64,000 nt of DNA from contig JALHRL010000015.1 in the NCBI GenBank assembly GCA_022841465.1, positions 1 through 64,000 on the forward strand, read 5' to 3'. The notes beneath the pieces are model-generated. The model was not told the origin of the DNA. It made no database searches and worked only from the letters and a program-made list of their open reading frames with translations. The translations under genes and the position numbers were made by a program. This document shows, in pieces, positions 1 to 9,268 of this stretch (position 1 is the stretch's first letter; each line of letters opens with the position of its first letter). The stretch is from Bacteroidia bacterium. Lineage in GTDB: Bacteria > Bacteroidota > Bacteroidia > B-17B0 > Aurantibacillaceae.

Positions 1-1352
1 CCTTTTTTATGAATGCTGCTATTGATCAACAATGCGAAATTTATATTAAAGCAAATGGTTTAGAAAAAGAAGTAAATAAAAAGATTGAAGAAATTTATAA
101 AGCAAAAAGCACTAAGCGCCCAACTTACAACGCCGCAGAATTACCAGAAGGAAACGATGGTTTAGGGTTAATGTTGTTGGGTGTAACCGGCGATATGGTT
201 TTGCCTGCTGATGTTTATCAAAAAATTAAAACAGAAACATTAAAACAAGTTCGTGGTACTGTTCAGGCAGATATTTTAAAAGAAGACCAAGCACAGAACA
301 CTTGTATTTTTAGTACTGAGTTTAGTTTGCGTGTTATGGGCGATGTACAACAGTATTTTATTGACAACAATGTTCGTAATTTTTATTCAGTATCAATTAG
401 TGGTTATCACATTGCCGAAGCAGGTGCTAATCCAATTTCTCAATTAGCATTTACCTTAAGTAATGGATTTACTTTTGTTGAGTATTATTTAAGCCGCGGA
501 ATGAATATAGATGATTTCGCACCAAATTTATCTTTCTTCTTTAGTAACGGTATTGATCCGGAGTACAGTGTTATAGGTCGCGTATCACGCCGTATTTGGG
601 CCAAAGCCATGAAAAATAAATATGGTGGAAATGAACGCAGCCAAATGTTGAAATACCACATACAAACCAGCGGCAGAAGTTTACATGCTCAGGAAATTGA
701 TTTCAACGACATTCGCACTACCTTACAAGCATTGTATGCCATTTATGATAATTGCAATAGTTTACATACCAATGCATACGATGAGGCAATTACAACTCCA
801 ACAGAAGAATCAGTGCGTAGAGCCATGGCTATTCAGTTAATTATTAATAGAGAGTTAGGATTAGCAAAAAATGAAAACCCTTTACAAGGTGCATTTATTA
901 TTGAAGAATTAACTGACTTAGTGGAGGAAGCGGTTCTTTCAGAATTCGACAGAATTACAGAAAGAGGAGGGGTATTAGGCGCAATGGAAACAATGTACCA
1001 ACGCAGTAAAATTCAAGAAGAAAGTTTGTATTACGAAACTTTAAAACACAATGGTGAATATCCAATTATTGGTGTAAATACTTTTTTAAGTTCTAAAGGC
1101 AGCCCAACTGTATTACCACGAGAGGTAATCAGAAGCACAACGGAAGAAAAGGAAGCGCAAATTGCAACTCGCGATAATTTGTGGATAACACATAAAGATA
1201 AAGGGCCAGAGGCTTTAAAGAAGTTACAAAATGCTGCAATTCAAAATGGTAATATGTTTGCAGAATTAATGGAAGCTGTTAAGTTTTGTAGTTTAGGTCA
1301 AATTACCAAAGCACTTTTTGAAGTAGGTGGCCAGTATAGAAGAAACATGTAA
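1..1352 (+). CDS. icmF: Fused isobutyryl-CoA mutase IcmF, C-terminal part (5' end outside the window)
   Basis: The reading frame is open to the left edge, so the gene begins outside the window; the first in-window ATG (base 9) is not the start. About 449 residues are visible, compared with roughly 1,100 for the full family. They match the coenzyme-B12-dependent acyl-CoA mutase barrel of IcmF. Recognisable stretches are [13 protein letters not shown], the [11 protein letters not shown] substrate-binding segment, [21 protein letters not shown] and the typical end [13 protein letters not shown]. Family knowledge: IcmF carries a B12-binding domain and a MeaB-like GTPase chaperone before the mutase, and interconverts isobutyryl-CoA and n-butyryl-CoA (some members act on other branched acyl-CoAs). 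The next gene starts 2 bases after the stop, so the two are probably co-transcribed. A stand-alone methylmalonyl-CoA mutase subunit is less likely because of the ending. Confidence 0.9.
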   Translation, partial: FFMNAAIDQQCEIYIKANGLEKEVNKKIEEIYKAKSTKRPTYNAAELPEGNDGLGLMLLGVTGDMVLPADVYQKIKTETLKQVRGTVQADILKEDQAQNTCIFSTEFSLRVMGDVQQYFIDNNVRNFYSVSISGYHIAEAGANPISQLAFTLSNGFTFVEYYLSRGMNIDDFAPNLSFFFSNGIDPEYSVIGRVSRRIWAKAMKNKYGGNERSQMLKYHIQTSGRSLHAQEIDFNDIRTTLQALYAIYDNCNSLHTNAYDEAITTPTEESVRRAMAIQLIINRELGLAKNENPLQGAFIIEELTDLVEEAVLSEFDRITERGGVLGAMETMYQRSKIQEESLYYETLKHNGEYPIIGVNTFLSSKGSPTVLPREVIRSTTEEKEAQIATRDNLWITHKDKGPEALKKLQNAAIQNGNMFAELMEAVKFCSLGQITKALFEVGGQYRRNM

Positions 1353-1354
1353 GC

Positions 1355-3514
1355 ATGCTTTCAAAATATATAATAATTATTTTCCTATTTTGTTCGGTTT
1401 TTTATAAAGCTCAAACAAAATCCGGAAAAGATTTTTATTTAATTGATATTCCAAATCTAGAATTGCTTCAGCCGGGTGATAAACACTTAATGGATTCTGT
1501 ATTGAATGTTTATCATCAATCTTCTTCCGATTCAGTTAAGTCAACCCAAATAAGAATATTAACTGAATTTATCTTTGATAACTCTATCTGGCCTCTTTAT
1601 AATAAACTGCTTTTTGATTTAGTAAAAGATAAAAATGGTTATTATTACGAGTCAACAAAAGCTATTACACTTAATAATTTTGGATATGAAAGCCAATATT
1701 TAAATAACGATTTAGAGAATGCTTCCAAATATTACACCGAAGCACTTGAATTATATAAAAAGATAAAAGATAATTCCGGTATTGCTGCGGAGTTGAATAA
1801 TTTAGCGTATATCTATCAACATAAAGGCGATATTTTAAAATGTATTCAGTTATATACCGAAGCAAATGCTATTTTTTTAAAACAAAACAATCATAGGGGC
1901 TTAGTATCTACTAATTTAAACTTAGGAGATATTTTTTATAAAAACGATGATTATGTAAAGGCGGAAGAATATTTTAAGTTAGCGTATTACCATGCAAAAA
2001 TGGTAAACTATAAATCCGGTATAGGGGCTTCCTTACATCAAATTGCAAATATTTATAAGGAGAGTGGAGATATAAAAAAAGCACGTCGTTTTTTTAATAA
2101 GTCTCTAAGTATCCAATTGGAAATTAATGATGTTGATAGAATTCCCGGAGATTATATTGGGATAGCCGCCACTTATTTAGAAGAGAATAATTTTATAATG
2201 GCAGAACAGTTTTACCAAAAAGCTCTAACAATTCTTTCTAAAACATCTAATAGCCATACCAAAGCCTCCGTTTTTGATAGGGCGGCAAATTTTTATTGCC
2301 GCAAAGGTAATGATGCATTGTGCCAAGCTTATTCAGATAGTGCCTATGTACATGCTAAAATTATCGGATTTCCAGACATTATAATGAGCGCCTCGAAAAG
2401 ACTGGGCGATCAAATGGCGAAAAGAAACTTAATGGATAAGGCATACAAATATTTAACTGAATCGTATTTAATGCGCGATAGTATTTTTAACGACAAAAAG
2501 AGAAAAGCTGCCATGAAAGAGCAGTATAAATCTGAATTTCAAAAGAAGGAAATTTTAATGAAGGAAGATCAACTTAAAAAAGAATTAGTTAGAAATGCAG
2601 AAAAAAGAAATCAAAAATATTTTAATGCCGCTTTATGGGTTGTTATAATTTCTATTTCTATCATATTGTTTTTTGTTTATAGAAACTTTAACGTAAAAAA
2701 GAAATCGGAGTTTTTATTACAAGAAAAGAATAAATTAATTGAACACCAAAAGGAAATTGTTGAAGAAAAACAAAAAGAAATACTAGATAGTATTAATTAT
2801 GCAAAAAGAATTCAGTACGCTTTATTGGCACACGAAGATTTTATTTCAAAAAAATTAAAAGAGCACTTTGTTTATTTCCATCCTAAGGATATTGTATCGG
2901 GCGACTTCTATTGGGCAACTCAAATAGAGAATAAATTTTATTTAGCTGTTTGCGATAGTACGGGTCATGGTGTGCCGGGTGCATTTATGAGTTTATTAAA
3001 TATTTCATTTTTAAATGAAGCAATAACTGAAAGAAGAATCTTAGAGCCAAATTTAATTTTTAATTATGTACGACAACGTTTAATAGAAAGTATTAGTCAG
3101 CAAGAACAAAAAGACGGATTTGATGGAATTTTACTTTGTTTTGATTCTGATTCAAATAAAATTACTTATGCAGCGGCTAATAATGCACCAATATTAATTC
3201 AGGATAATCAAATTATTCAATTAGAAAGCGATAGAATGCCGGTAGGGCAGGGTGAAAGAACAGAAAGTTTTACTCTTTATGAAATTCTATATAACGTGGG
3301 CAATCAACTTTATTTATACACCGATGGCTACGCAGATCAGTTTGGCGGTCCTAGAGGAAAAAAGTTGAAATATAAGCCGTTAAATGAATTTATACTTGCA
3401 AACGCGAATCTTGATTCTAGCGAACAGAAATTGTGTTTAGAAAAGTTTTATTTGGACTGGAAAGGAAATCTTGAGCAAATTGACGATGTGTGCATAATAG
3501 GAATTAAATTATAA
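1355..3514 (+). CDS. TPR sensor protein with SpoIIE/PP2C-type serine phosphatase output domain
   Basis: The 719-residue protein has an N-terminal signal peptide (about 1-20), then a periplasmic array of TPR repeats (about 100-380; one reads YYTEALELYKKIKDN). One membrane helix follows (about 423-441), then a coiled coil (about 450-480) and a cytoplasmic SpoIIE-like phosphatase domain (about 505-719). The phosphatase shows GDFYW (516-520), the metal-binding CDSTGHGVPGAFMS segment and a late YTDGYADQFGG Asp motif. This architecture is common in Bacteroidota. It is expected to sense something outside the inner membrane and dephosphorylate a cytoplasmic Ser/Thr phosphoprotein, possibly an anti-sigma-factor antagonist; no such partner is adjacent. 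Its ATG lies 2 bases after the icmF stop, suggesting shared transcription although no metabolic link is obvious. The sensed signal cannot be deduced. Confidence 0.88.
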   Translation: MLSKYIIIIFLFCSVFYKAQTKSGKDFYLIDIPNLELLQPGDKHLMDSVLNVYHQSSSDSVKSTQIRILTEFIFDNSIWPLYNKLLFDLVKDKNGYYYESTKAITLNNFGYESQYLNNDLENASKYYTEALELYKKIKDNSGIAAELNNLAYIYQHKGDILKCIQLYTEANAIFLKQNNHRGLVSTNLNLGDIFYKNDDYVKAEEYFKLAYYHAKMVNYKSGIGASLHQIANIYKESGDIKKARRFFNKSLSIQLEINDVDRIPGDYIGIAATYLEENNFIMAEQFYQKALTILSKTSNSHTKASVFDRAANFYCRKGNDALCQAYSDSAYVHAKIIGFPDIIMSASKRLGDQMAKRNLMDKAYKYLTESYLMRDSIFNDKKRKAAMKEQYKSEFQKKEILMKEDQLKKELVRNAEKRNQKYFNAALWVVIISISIILFFVYRNFNVKKKSEFLLQEKNKLIEHQKEIVEEKQKEILDSINYAKRIQYALLAHEDFISKKLKEHFVYFHPKDIVSGDFYWATQIENKFYLAVCDSTGHGVPGAFMSLLNISFLNEAITERRILEPNLIFNYVRQRLIESISQQEQKDGFDGILLCFDSDSNKITYAAANNAPILIQDNQIIQLESDRMPVGQGERTESFTLYEILYNVGNQLYLYTDGYADQFGGPRGKKLKYKPLNEFILANANLDSSEQKLCLEKFYLDWKGNLEQIDDVCIIGIKL

Positions 3515-3520
3515 ATCATA

Positions 3521-3550
3521 TTTAACGTATAAAATTATTTTTTAACTTTA
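3521..3550 (+). promoter_or_regulatory. Possible promoter for the SRPBCC-GyrI gene
   Basis: TTTA at 3521-3524 and TAACTTTA at 3543-3550 are separated by 18 bases, close to the Bacteroidota pattern TTTG-N19-TAnnTTTG. Both boxes deviate by one base. An A-rich leader of 13 bases follows before the ATG at 3564. Confidence 0.35.
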
Positions 3551-3563
3551 AAATAAAAACAAA

Positions 3564-4568
3564 ATGAAAAAAATTCTTTATGTAGTTCTAGGGTTAGGTA
3601 TTGTATATTTGATTCTATGTTTGTTTGGCCCTTCTAATGTTAAGGTAGAAAGAACCATTGATGTTAAGGCTCCAAAAGAATTGGTAATGTCTAAATTGCT
3701 TGATTCAAAATTCTTTCATAATGAATGGTCACCTTGGACTGAACTTGACCCAAAAATGAAAGTTACGTATACTGGTGAAGAAGGAAAAGTAGGTTTTTCT
3801 TATGCTTGGGAAAGTGATAATGAAAATGTGGGCAAAGGAAGTATGACTCTTGATAAAATTACTTCCGATAGTATTGTTGAAACTTTACGTTTTGAAGGTA
3901 TGGGCGAATCTACCGTTTATAATTTTGTTAAAGTTAATGGAGAAAACACAACAATTGTTTGGGGGATGATGTTTGATGTTGGTTTTTTTGGTAGAGCACC
4001 TATGTTGTTTATGAATATGGATAAAATGTTGGGGGCAGATTATGAAAAAGGATTAGCTAAACTAAAACCTGCAATTGAAAAATTAACCACTGCTGCACCT
4101 ATTGTAAATTATGATATTAAGGAAATTAATTGGGAAGCCAGAACGTATCTTGGTAAAAAAGGAAAGTTTAAGTTCCCTGAAATAGCGGGTTTTTTTAGCC
4201 AAACGTATCCGGCATTAGGTGGCTTTTTAGCTACTAACAAAGTAGAATTATTAAGTGCGCCTTCTGCCATTTATTTTACATTTGATGAAAAAGCGATGGA
4301 AACAGAATGCGCTGCTGTTTTTTCCATAAAGGATAATAATAAGAAAATGGAAGATTGGGAAAGGTTTCAGGTACCTGCTTCTAAGGTTTTATTAATTGAA
4401 TATTATGGTGCCTATGATAAGTCAGCTCAAGCTCATTATGCAATTGACGCCTATATAAAGGAAAAAGGCTTGGCACAAAGCTTTGTTATAGAAGAATATG
4501 TTACAGATCCTATGATGGAAAAAGATACATCAAAATGGTTAACGAATATTTTTTACGTTATTAAATGA
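3564..4568 (+). CDS. Membrane-anchored SRPBCC (polyketide cyclase-like) and GyrI-like effector-binding fusion protein
   Basis: A single N-terminal hydrophobic helix (about 4-21) anchors a 334-residue protein. Residues about 25-165 look like a SRPBCC/START-like ligand-binding fold: they begin with the characteristic VERTIDVKAPKELV strand, contain NEWSPWTELDPKM, and end with a long helix before KLKPAIEKL. Residues about 178-334 resemble the GyrI-like/AraC effector-binding domain (EARTYLGKKGKF, and the late VPASKVLLIEYYGAYD). This two-domain combination is known in Bacteroidota, but its function is unknown; both halves bind small hydrophobic ligands in other proteins. The gene has its own upstream gap and a strong terminator directly after the stop, so it is probably transcribed alone. 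Confidence 0.75.
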   Translation: MKKILYVVLGLGIVYLILCLFGPSNVKVERTIDVKAPKELVMSKLLDSKFFHNEWSPWTELDPKMKVTYTGEEGKVGFSYAWESDNENVGKGSMTLDKITSDSIVETLRFEGMGESTVYNFVKVNGENTTIVWGMMFDVGFFGRAPMLFMNMDKMLGADYEKGLAKLKPAIEKLTTAAPIVNYDIKEINWEARTYLGKKGKFKFPEIAGFFSQTYPALGGFLATNKVELLSAPSAIYFTFDEKAMETECAAVFSIKDNNKKMEDWERFQVPASKVLLIEYYGAYDKSAQAHYAIDAYIKEKGLAQSFVIEEYVTDPMMEKDTSKWLTNIFYVIK

Positions 4569-4601
4569 AAAAAGCCCCGTCAAATAATGACGGGGCTTTT
4601 T
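4569..4601. terminator. Bidirectional rho-independent terminator between the SRPBCC-GyrI gene and dnaK
   Basis: A near-perfect hairpin has its arms at 4569-4582 and 4588-4601 around a 5-base AATAA loop. The core GCCCCGTCA/TGACGGGGC is flanked by A-runs on the left and T-runs on the right, so it can terminate the two convergent genes from both sides. Confidence 0.9.
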
Positions 4602-4619
4602 AATTAAATCATGAATCAA

Positions 4620-6533
4620 TTATTTCACTTCTTCAAAATCAACATCGGTTACATTTTCACCGTTACTTGATTTGTTTCCACCTGCATTATCTCCCGCGCC
4701 GGCATTAGCTCCACCCTGTTGTTGCTGATTGTTCATAGCAGCATGCATTTCTTGGCTGGCAGCAGCCCAAGCATCGTTAATTGTTTTTAATGCCACTTCA
4801 ATTTTCGCTAAATCTTTTGAAGCGTGCGCAGCTTTTAATTCAGTTAAAGCACTTTCAATGGCTGATTTTTTCTCTGCCGGAATTTTATCGCCATATTCTT
4901 TCAATTGTTTTTCTGTTTGAAAAACCATTGAATCAGCCTCATTTAATTTGTCTATTTCTTCTTTTGCTTTTTTATCAGCATCAGCATTCATTTCAGCCTC
5001 ACGTTTCATGCGGTCTATTTCTTCCTGACTTAAACCAGATTTAGCTTCAATACGAATGTTGTGTGATTTACCTGTTGCTTTATCTTTAGCACTTACATTT
5101 AAAATACCATTTGCATCAATATCAAAAGTTACTTCAATTTGCGGCACACCACGTGGAGAAGGAGGCAAACCATCTAAATTAAATTCACCTAATTTGCGGT
5201 TGTCTTTCGCCATAGGGCGTTCTCCTTGATAAACCACAATTTGCACAGATGGTTGATTATCTGCAGCAGTTGAGAATATTTCCGACTTTTTTGTTGGAAT
5301 GGTTGTGTTCGATTCAATTAGTTTTGTAAAAACACCACCCATTGTTTCAATTCCTAATGAAAGCGGGGTAACATCTAATAACAATACGTCTTTTACATCC
5401 CCTGATAATACACCACCTTGAATTGCAGCTCCTAAAGCAACAACTTCATCAGGGTTAACTCCTTTACTTGGTGATTTTCCGAAGAATTTTTCTACCGCAG
5501 CTTGCACAGCAGGAATACGTGTAGAACCACCTACTAAAATAATTTCATCAATATCAGTAGTTGATAAACCTGCATTTTTTAAAGCAGAACGGCAAGGATC
5601 AATAGTACGTTGAATTAAACTGTCTGCTAATTGTTCAAATTTTGCTCGTGTTAAAGATTTTGCAATAAACTTTGGTACATTACTTACCATGGTAATGTAT
5701 GGTAAATTTATTTCTGTTGAGTTACTGCTTGACAATTCTATTTTTGCTTTTTCAGCCGCATCTTTTAAACGTTGTAAAGCAATAGGGTCCTTGGTTAAAT
5801 CTACACCTTCTTCTGCTTTAAATTCATTTGCCAACCAATCAATAATAACTTGGTCAAAGTCATCACCACCTAAGTGGGTGTCGCCATCTGTTGATTTTAC
5901 TTCAAACACACCGTCGCCTAGCTCAAGAACTGAAACGTCGTGTGTACCACCACCGCAGTCAAACACAACAATCTTCATGTCTTTACCTTTCTTATCCATA
6001 CCGTAAGCAAGGGCAGCGGCAGTAGGTTCGTTTATAATTCGCTTTACTTTTAATCCTGCAATTTCACCTGCTTCTTTTGTTGCTTGGCGTTGCGAATCAT
6101 TAAAGTATGCAGGTACAGTAATAACTGCTTCAGTAACCTCTTGTCCAAGGTAATCTTCGGCAGTTTTTTTCATTTTTTGTAAAATTATTGCAGAAATTTC
6201 TTGTGGTGTATATTTTCTGTCATCTATTAAAACGCGTGGTGTATTGTTTTCTCCTTGCACTACTTCATAAGGTACACGAGAAACTTCAGTACTTACTTCA
6301 TTAAATAAATGACCCATAAAACGCTTAATAGAGTAAATTGTTTTTTTAGGGTTGGTGATAGCTTGACGTTTAGCAGGATCTCCTACTTTACGTTCTCCAC
6401 CTTCTACAAATGCAACAACCGAAGGGGTAGTGCGCTTGCCTTCGTTGTTAGCAATAACAACGGCTTCGTTGCCTTCCATAACAGCAACACAGCTGTTTGT
6501 GGTTCCAAGGTCTATTCCTATAATTTTTCCCAT
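4620..6533 (-). CDS. dnaK: Molecular chaperone DnaK (Hsp70)
   Basis: This is a full-length Hsp70 of 637 residues. It has the N-terminal phosphate loop [43 protein letters not shown], the second phosphate loop [27 protein letters not shown], the interdomain linker [12 protein letters not shown], a substrate-binding beta domain and an alpha lid. The C-terminus is Gln/Gly/Asn-rich and ends in DVDFEEVK, close to the usual acidic EEVD-like tail. Its role is ATP-driven folding with DnaJ and GrpE, neither of which is adjacent. The start ATG is followed at once by the canonical [10 protein letters not shown]. The gene is monocistronic: a bidirectional terminator lies downstream, and about 140 bases of repeat-containing DNA lie upstream. 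Confidence 0.98.
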   Translation of the reverse strand: MGKIIGIDLGTTNSCVAVMEGNEAVVIANNEGKRTTPSVVAFVEGGERKVGDPAKRQAITNPKKTIYSIKRFMGHLFNEVSTEVSRVPYEVVQGENNTPRVLIDDRKYTPQEISAIILQKMKKTAEDYLGQEVTEAVITVPAYFNDSQRQATKEAGEIAGLKVKRIINEPTAAALAYGMDKKGKDMKIVVFDCGGGTHDVSVLELGDGVFEVKSTDGDTHLGGDDFDQVIIDWLANEFKAEEGVDLTKDPIALQRLKDAAEKAKIELSSSNSTEINLPYITMVSNVPKFIAKSLTRAKFEQLADSLIQRTIDPCRSALKNAGLSTTDIDEIILVGGSTRIPAVQAAVEKFFGKSPSKGVNPDEVVALGAAIQGGVLSGDVKDVLLLDVTPLSLGIETMGGVFTKLIESNTTIPTKKSEIFSTAADNQPSVQIVVYQGERPMAKDNRKLGEFNLDGLPPSPRGVPQIEVTFDIDANGILNVSAKDKATGKSHNIRIEAKSGLSQEEIDRMKREAEMNADADKKAKEEIDKLNEADSMVFQTEKQLKEYGDKIPAEKKSAIESALTELKAAHASKDLAKIEVALKTINDAWAAASQEMHAAMNNQQQQGGANAGAGDNAGGNKSSNGENVTDVDFEEVK

Positions 6534-6574
6534 AGTATTCAGTATTAATTTACATTAAGACTTCAATTTGTGTG

Positions 6575-6643
6575 CCATTTGAAAGTTGGCTGTAAATTCT
6601 GCCAGCATGACATAAACCATTGAAAAGTGGCTATAAAATGTCA
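6575..6643. repeat. Two-copy imperfect direct repeat upstream of dnaK
   Basis: On the plus strand, 6575-6596 (CCATTTGAAAGTTGGCTGTAAA) and 6617-6637 (CCATTGAAAAGTGGCTATAAA) are near-identical apart from one indel and a few substitutions. Their spacing is 42 bases, four DNA turns. Each copy is followed within 2-4 bases by TGyCA (6600-6604 and 6639-6643). Confidence 0.6.
6600..6612. promoter_or_regulatory. Candidate heat-shock operator/promoter palindrome TGCCA-N3-TGACA upstream of dnaK
   Basis: TGCCAGCATGACA is an imperfect inverted repeat centred at 6606, about 67-79 bases upstream of the dnaK ATG. Its position and symmetry fit a binding site for a stress regulator. CIRCE (TTAGCACTC-N9-GAGTGCTAA) is absent. 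The identification is inferred from position only. Confidence 0.4.
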
Positions 6644-6676
6644 CTAACTAATTGATTTTAAGGAAAATTTTGACAG

Positions 6677-7810
6677 TTACGGGCAGCTTGCCGGTTCTAA
6701 ATCGCTCTCGTAAAATTTAAATCTACAGGTGTTTGGGTTAGTGGCAAAAGCATCAACAAAAAGATTATCCATTTCTTTGGCAATATGGCATCGGGTTCTA
6801 AACGTAAATAATCCAAGAGCAGCTTTTTTATCAAAATTAGAGTATAATATTTTTTCTTGAGATAAGGATAAGGAAGGAGCTGCAAATTGTAAATAATCGT
6901 AGTAATCTTGTGTTGCCGCGTATGAAATAAAATCTATTCTATAGGTTTTACGCCCAATTAAACCAAATGGGTTGCCCCTTTTAGCCATCATATTTCCTAA
7001 TTCAAGAAATAAACTGGATGCTGTGAAACTAAAATTAAAATATAAGTTATTACTAAAGTTTACTTGGTCTTTTAACTGTTGTGGATTAAATACGTAATCT
7101 AAATAATTATTTGTTTTATAATTAGGCGCGCCAGACATGCTATCGTAATAATGAACGCGAATAGTAAGGTCGTGTAAAAAACCACCCGATGCAGCTTTCG
7201 TTCTAACAGTATAAGGTGGTGCATTTAAGTTGCCATAATTTACATAGTAGAATGGGGGGTTAGAAGCACTATAGGGAACCGGATAGTAAGGAGGTGCCAT
7301 TGGAGGCAATAAAGAAAGAGGGACACTGTCAATTGCACTGGTGCTAGCCGTAAACTCATTTCCTGTTTTATTATTTTTAATAGTTAACTTGTAAAGACCA
7401 AATGAAAATAATTTTTCGTTTGCTAAATAAACACGTTGCTTGGTGCTAAAAGCTCCCGGTAAAGTTTCAATAACAGAATCTCTAAAAAAAACTTCCATAA
7501 CATCACCGGTTGGCGTTGATGCCGCTGCAACTTTTACACCATTAAAAAATCTTTCTAATTTAACGGTTAGTTCGCCCGAAGAGTAATTTGATGAATCTGC
7601 AATTTTAGCCATTTGATTAGCATCACCCTCACCTAAAAACACTTTGTTAATGCGAATCATTTGCATTTTTTCTTGCGGCGTTAAAATGGCATATACGTAT
7701 GGGATTTCCTTATAAGGAGCTGTTATTTTTAAATCGTTTTTGCAGGAGTTAAAAATGAATGCAACAAGTGCTAAAACAATATAAGTGCCCTTATGAAGAA
7801 AAGATTTCAT
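6677..7810 (-). CDS. DUF4249-like outer-membrane lipoprotein
   Basis: The 377-residue protein starts with a lipoprotein signal peptide ending in a lipobox (FNSC, lipidated Cys at 23). After the cleavage site comes a segment typical of DUF4249 proteins: IPYVYAILTPQEKMQMIRINKVFLG, with a Tyr/Pro-rich middle and an acidic, Cys-containing end. In other Bacteroidota, DUF4249 lipoproteins often accompany TonB-dependent receptors and are probably surface-exposed; no receptor is adjacent here. It lies 16 bases downstream of the deacetylase-like gene on the same strand and could be co-transcribed with it. The biochemical role is unknown. Confidence 0.7.
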   Translation of the reverse strand: MKSFLHKGTYIVLALVAFIFNSCKNDLKITAPYKEIPYVYAILTPQEKMQMIRINKVFLGEGDANQMAKIADSSNYSSGELTVKLERFFNGVKVAAASTPTGDVMEVFFRDSVIETLPGAFSTKQRVYLANEKLFSFGLYKLTIKNNKTGNEFTASTSAIDSVPLSLLPPMAPPYYPVPYSASNPPFYYVNYGNLNAPPYTVRTKAASGGFLHDLTIRVHYYDSMSGAPNYKTNNYLDYVFNPQQLKDQVNFSNNLYFNFSFTASSLFLELGNMMAKRGNPFGLIGRKTYRIDFISYAATQDYYDYLQFAAPSLSLSQEKILYSNFDKKAALGLFTFRTRCHIAKEMDNLFVDAFATNPNTCRFKFYESDLEPASCP

Positions 7811-7826
7811 GATTCAAATATACAAA

Positions 7827-9197
7827 TTAAACTAATAGTTTTCCTCTAATAATATGGTTCCAATAAACTTCGTTAAATCCCGTGTAAAGCTCATTGTCAA
7901 AGGTTCTTTCATGAAAAACACTTATAAATAGCCCATTTAATTTTTGCGCTTCTTTAGCAATTGCCACTATTTGGTTTTCAGCTTCGGTAGGTTTTGTTTT
8001 CGAATAATTAAAATAAACTCCATCCATTGTTGCAAATGGCACTAACAATAATTCATTTTCTGCTTCTGTATTAAAATTATAATAATTAAATGGGGTAAAT
8101 GTTCCCGCTCTATATCCGCTTCCAGAGGCAAATCCTATTGAAAAATCAGCAATTATTCCGTTTTTCATTAAAAGCACTGGCGTAGTTTTAAAGTCAAATC
8201 TTAAATAATGTTGGCGTGAGATTTTAATGCTAGAATTTGCATTGGCGTTTATTAAATCAACTTCTTTTTTCATTAATGCAGCATTGTTGTAACTGTAGTA
8301 AGAAGGATGTAAACCAAAAAGAATATTTTGTTTTATAAGCGTATTAAATAAATTTTTGAAAGCGTTTGAAGAAGGATTTATGGTTCTGTCGAATTTAGTA
8401 TGGCTTCTTTGCAAAAAGAAATAGATTAAAGGTGTATGGTTGTTTTTACAAAATGAATTTACTTTTTCATAAACATCAAAGGGGTCTTGTTGTTTACCCA
8501 TTAGTACCGATATTCTTCTTTTAATGGTATTAAAATTAAGTTTGAAAAGATCATTAATGCTTGCACCAATTGCTCTTACTGCATTTTTATTTTTGTAGGC
8601 ATATAAATTATCCACATCAATGGTGCTAACAAAAACAAAATCCTTTTTTGGAAATTGTAATTGCGGTTGATGTTTTTGTAAGTTTTGTTTTAATTCTTCA
8701 ATCCAGTAATTAACAACAGGTTTTAAGTGTTGATTGTGTTTAAATAAAAAGCTGTTTTTTAATTCAAATCTTTCATGAACATCGGCTGAAAAATTCTGCC
8801 ATTCTTCGTATCGCGAAATCATGTAAAAAACAGCTGAAAATACATCAAAGGAGATATTTCCGGAGAAAGATGAGAAAAGGGTAATTAGATTATTTTTTAT
8901 TTCAAATGTGGGAGTAAAGTTACTTTGAATCCCTTTTTCAAAAATAAATTCACTTGGCATTATTTGAAATGTATCATCAATAGGCGATGAGGAATAATTA
9001 ATTTTAAAACTTTTGCTTGTTCTAAAAATGCTTAAGTCGTGGGTAAATAAAACAGTACTATTTAAAACATTTTTAAAAATAAAATTGGCTGTGTAATCAA
9101 GTCTGCTCGATGCGGCTTCGCTATATATTATAAACTCAGGTGCATTCGTTACAGCCTTTATTTGAAATAAAGTATTTAAATCTTCAATTTTTACCAT
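7827..9197 (-). CDS. Polysaccharide deacetylase-like protein (DUF7033 type)
   Basis: The 456-residue protein has no signal peptide. Residues about 115-140 contain FDVFSAVFYMISRYEEW, a segment I associate with the DUF7033 N-terminal region found before Bacteroidota NodB-like deacetylase domains. The C-terminal half looks like a NodB-type barrel: STIDVDN (191-197) would supply the Asp motif, GLHPSYYS (295-302) a His motif, and FHERTF near the end a catalytic-type His. I infer a carbohydrate- or cell-wall-modifying hydrolase, but the metal-binding HxxxH motif is not clearly intact, so activity is uncertain. The gene is in a minus-strand run with two lipoproteins and the short starch-synthase-like gene, a grouping common in this phylum. 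Confidence 0.6.
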   Translation of the reverse strand: MVKIEDLNTLFQIKAVTNAPEFIIYSEAASSRLDYTANFIFKNVLNSTVLFTHDLSIFRTSKSFKINYSSSPIDDTFQIMPSEFIFEKGIQSNFTPTFEIKNNLITLFSSFSGNISFDVFSAVFYMISRYEEWQNFSADVHERFELKNSFLFKHNQHLKPVVNYWIEELKQNLQKHQPQLQFPKKDFVFVSTIDVDNLYAYKNKNAVRAIGASINDLFKLNFNTIKRRISVLMGKQQDPFDVYEKVNSFCKNNHTPLIYFFLQRSHTKFDRTINPSSNAFKNLFNTLIKQNILFGLHPSYYSYNNAALMKKEVDLINANANSSIKISRQHYLRFDFKTTPVLLMKNGIIADFSIGFASGSGYRAGTFTPFNYYNFNTEAENELLLVPFATMDGVYFNYSKTKPTEAENQIVAIAKEAQKLNGLFISVFHERTFDNELYTGFNEVYWNHIIRGKLLV

Positions 9198-9268
9198 TTA
9201 AGATATTTAATGAGTAAAATCTTTCAACTAAATTAATGGAATAAACTTTGTAAAAAAAGCAAATAAAA

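Noticed and set aside
5689-6006. 105-codon open frame antisense to dnaK
   Set aside because: It lies wholly inside a highly conserved gene on the other strand, has no signals of its own, and follows from the DnaK codon pattern.
6562-6577. Sigma-54-like site upstream of dnaK (TGGCAC-N5-TTGAA on the minus strand)
   Set aside because: The -12 half deviates from TTGC at the invariant GC, and a single match in AT-rich DNA is weak evidence. No activator site is seen.
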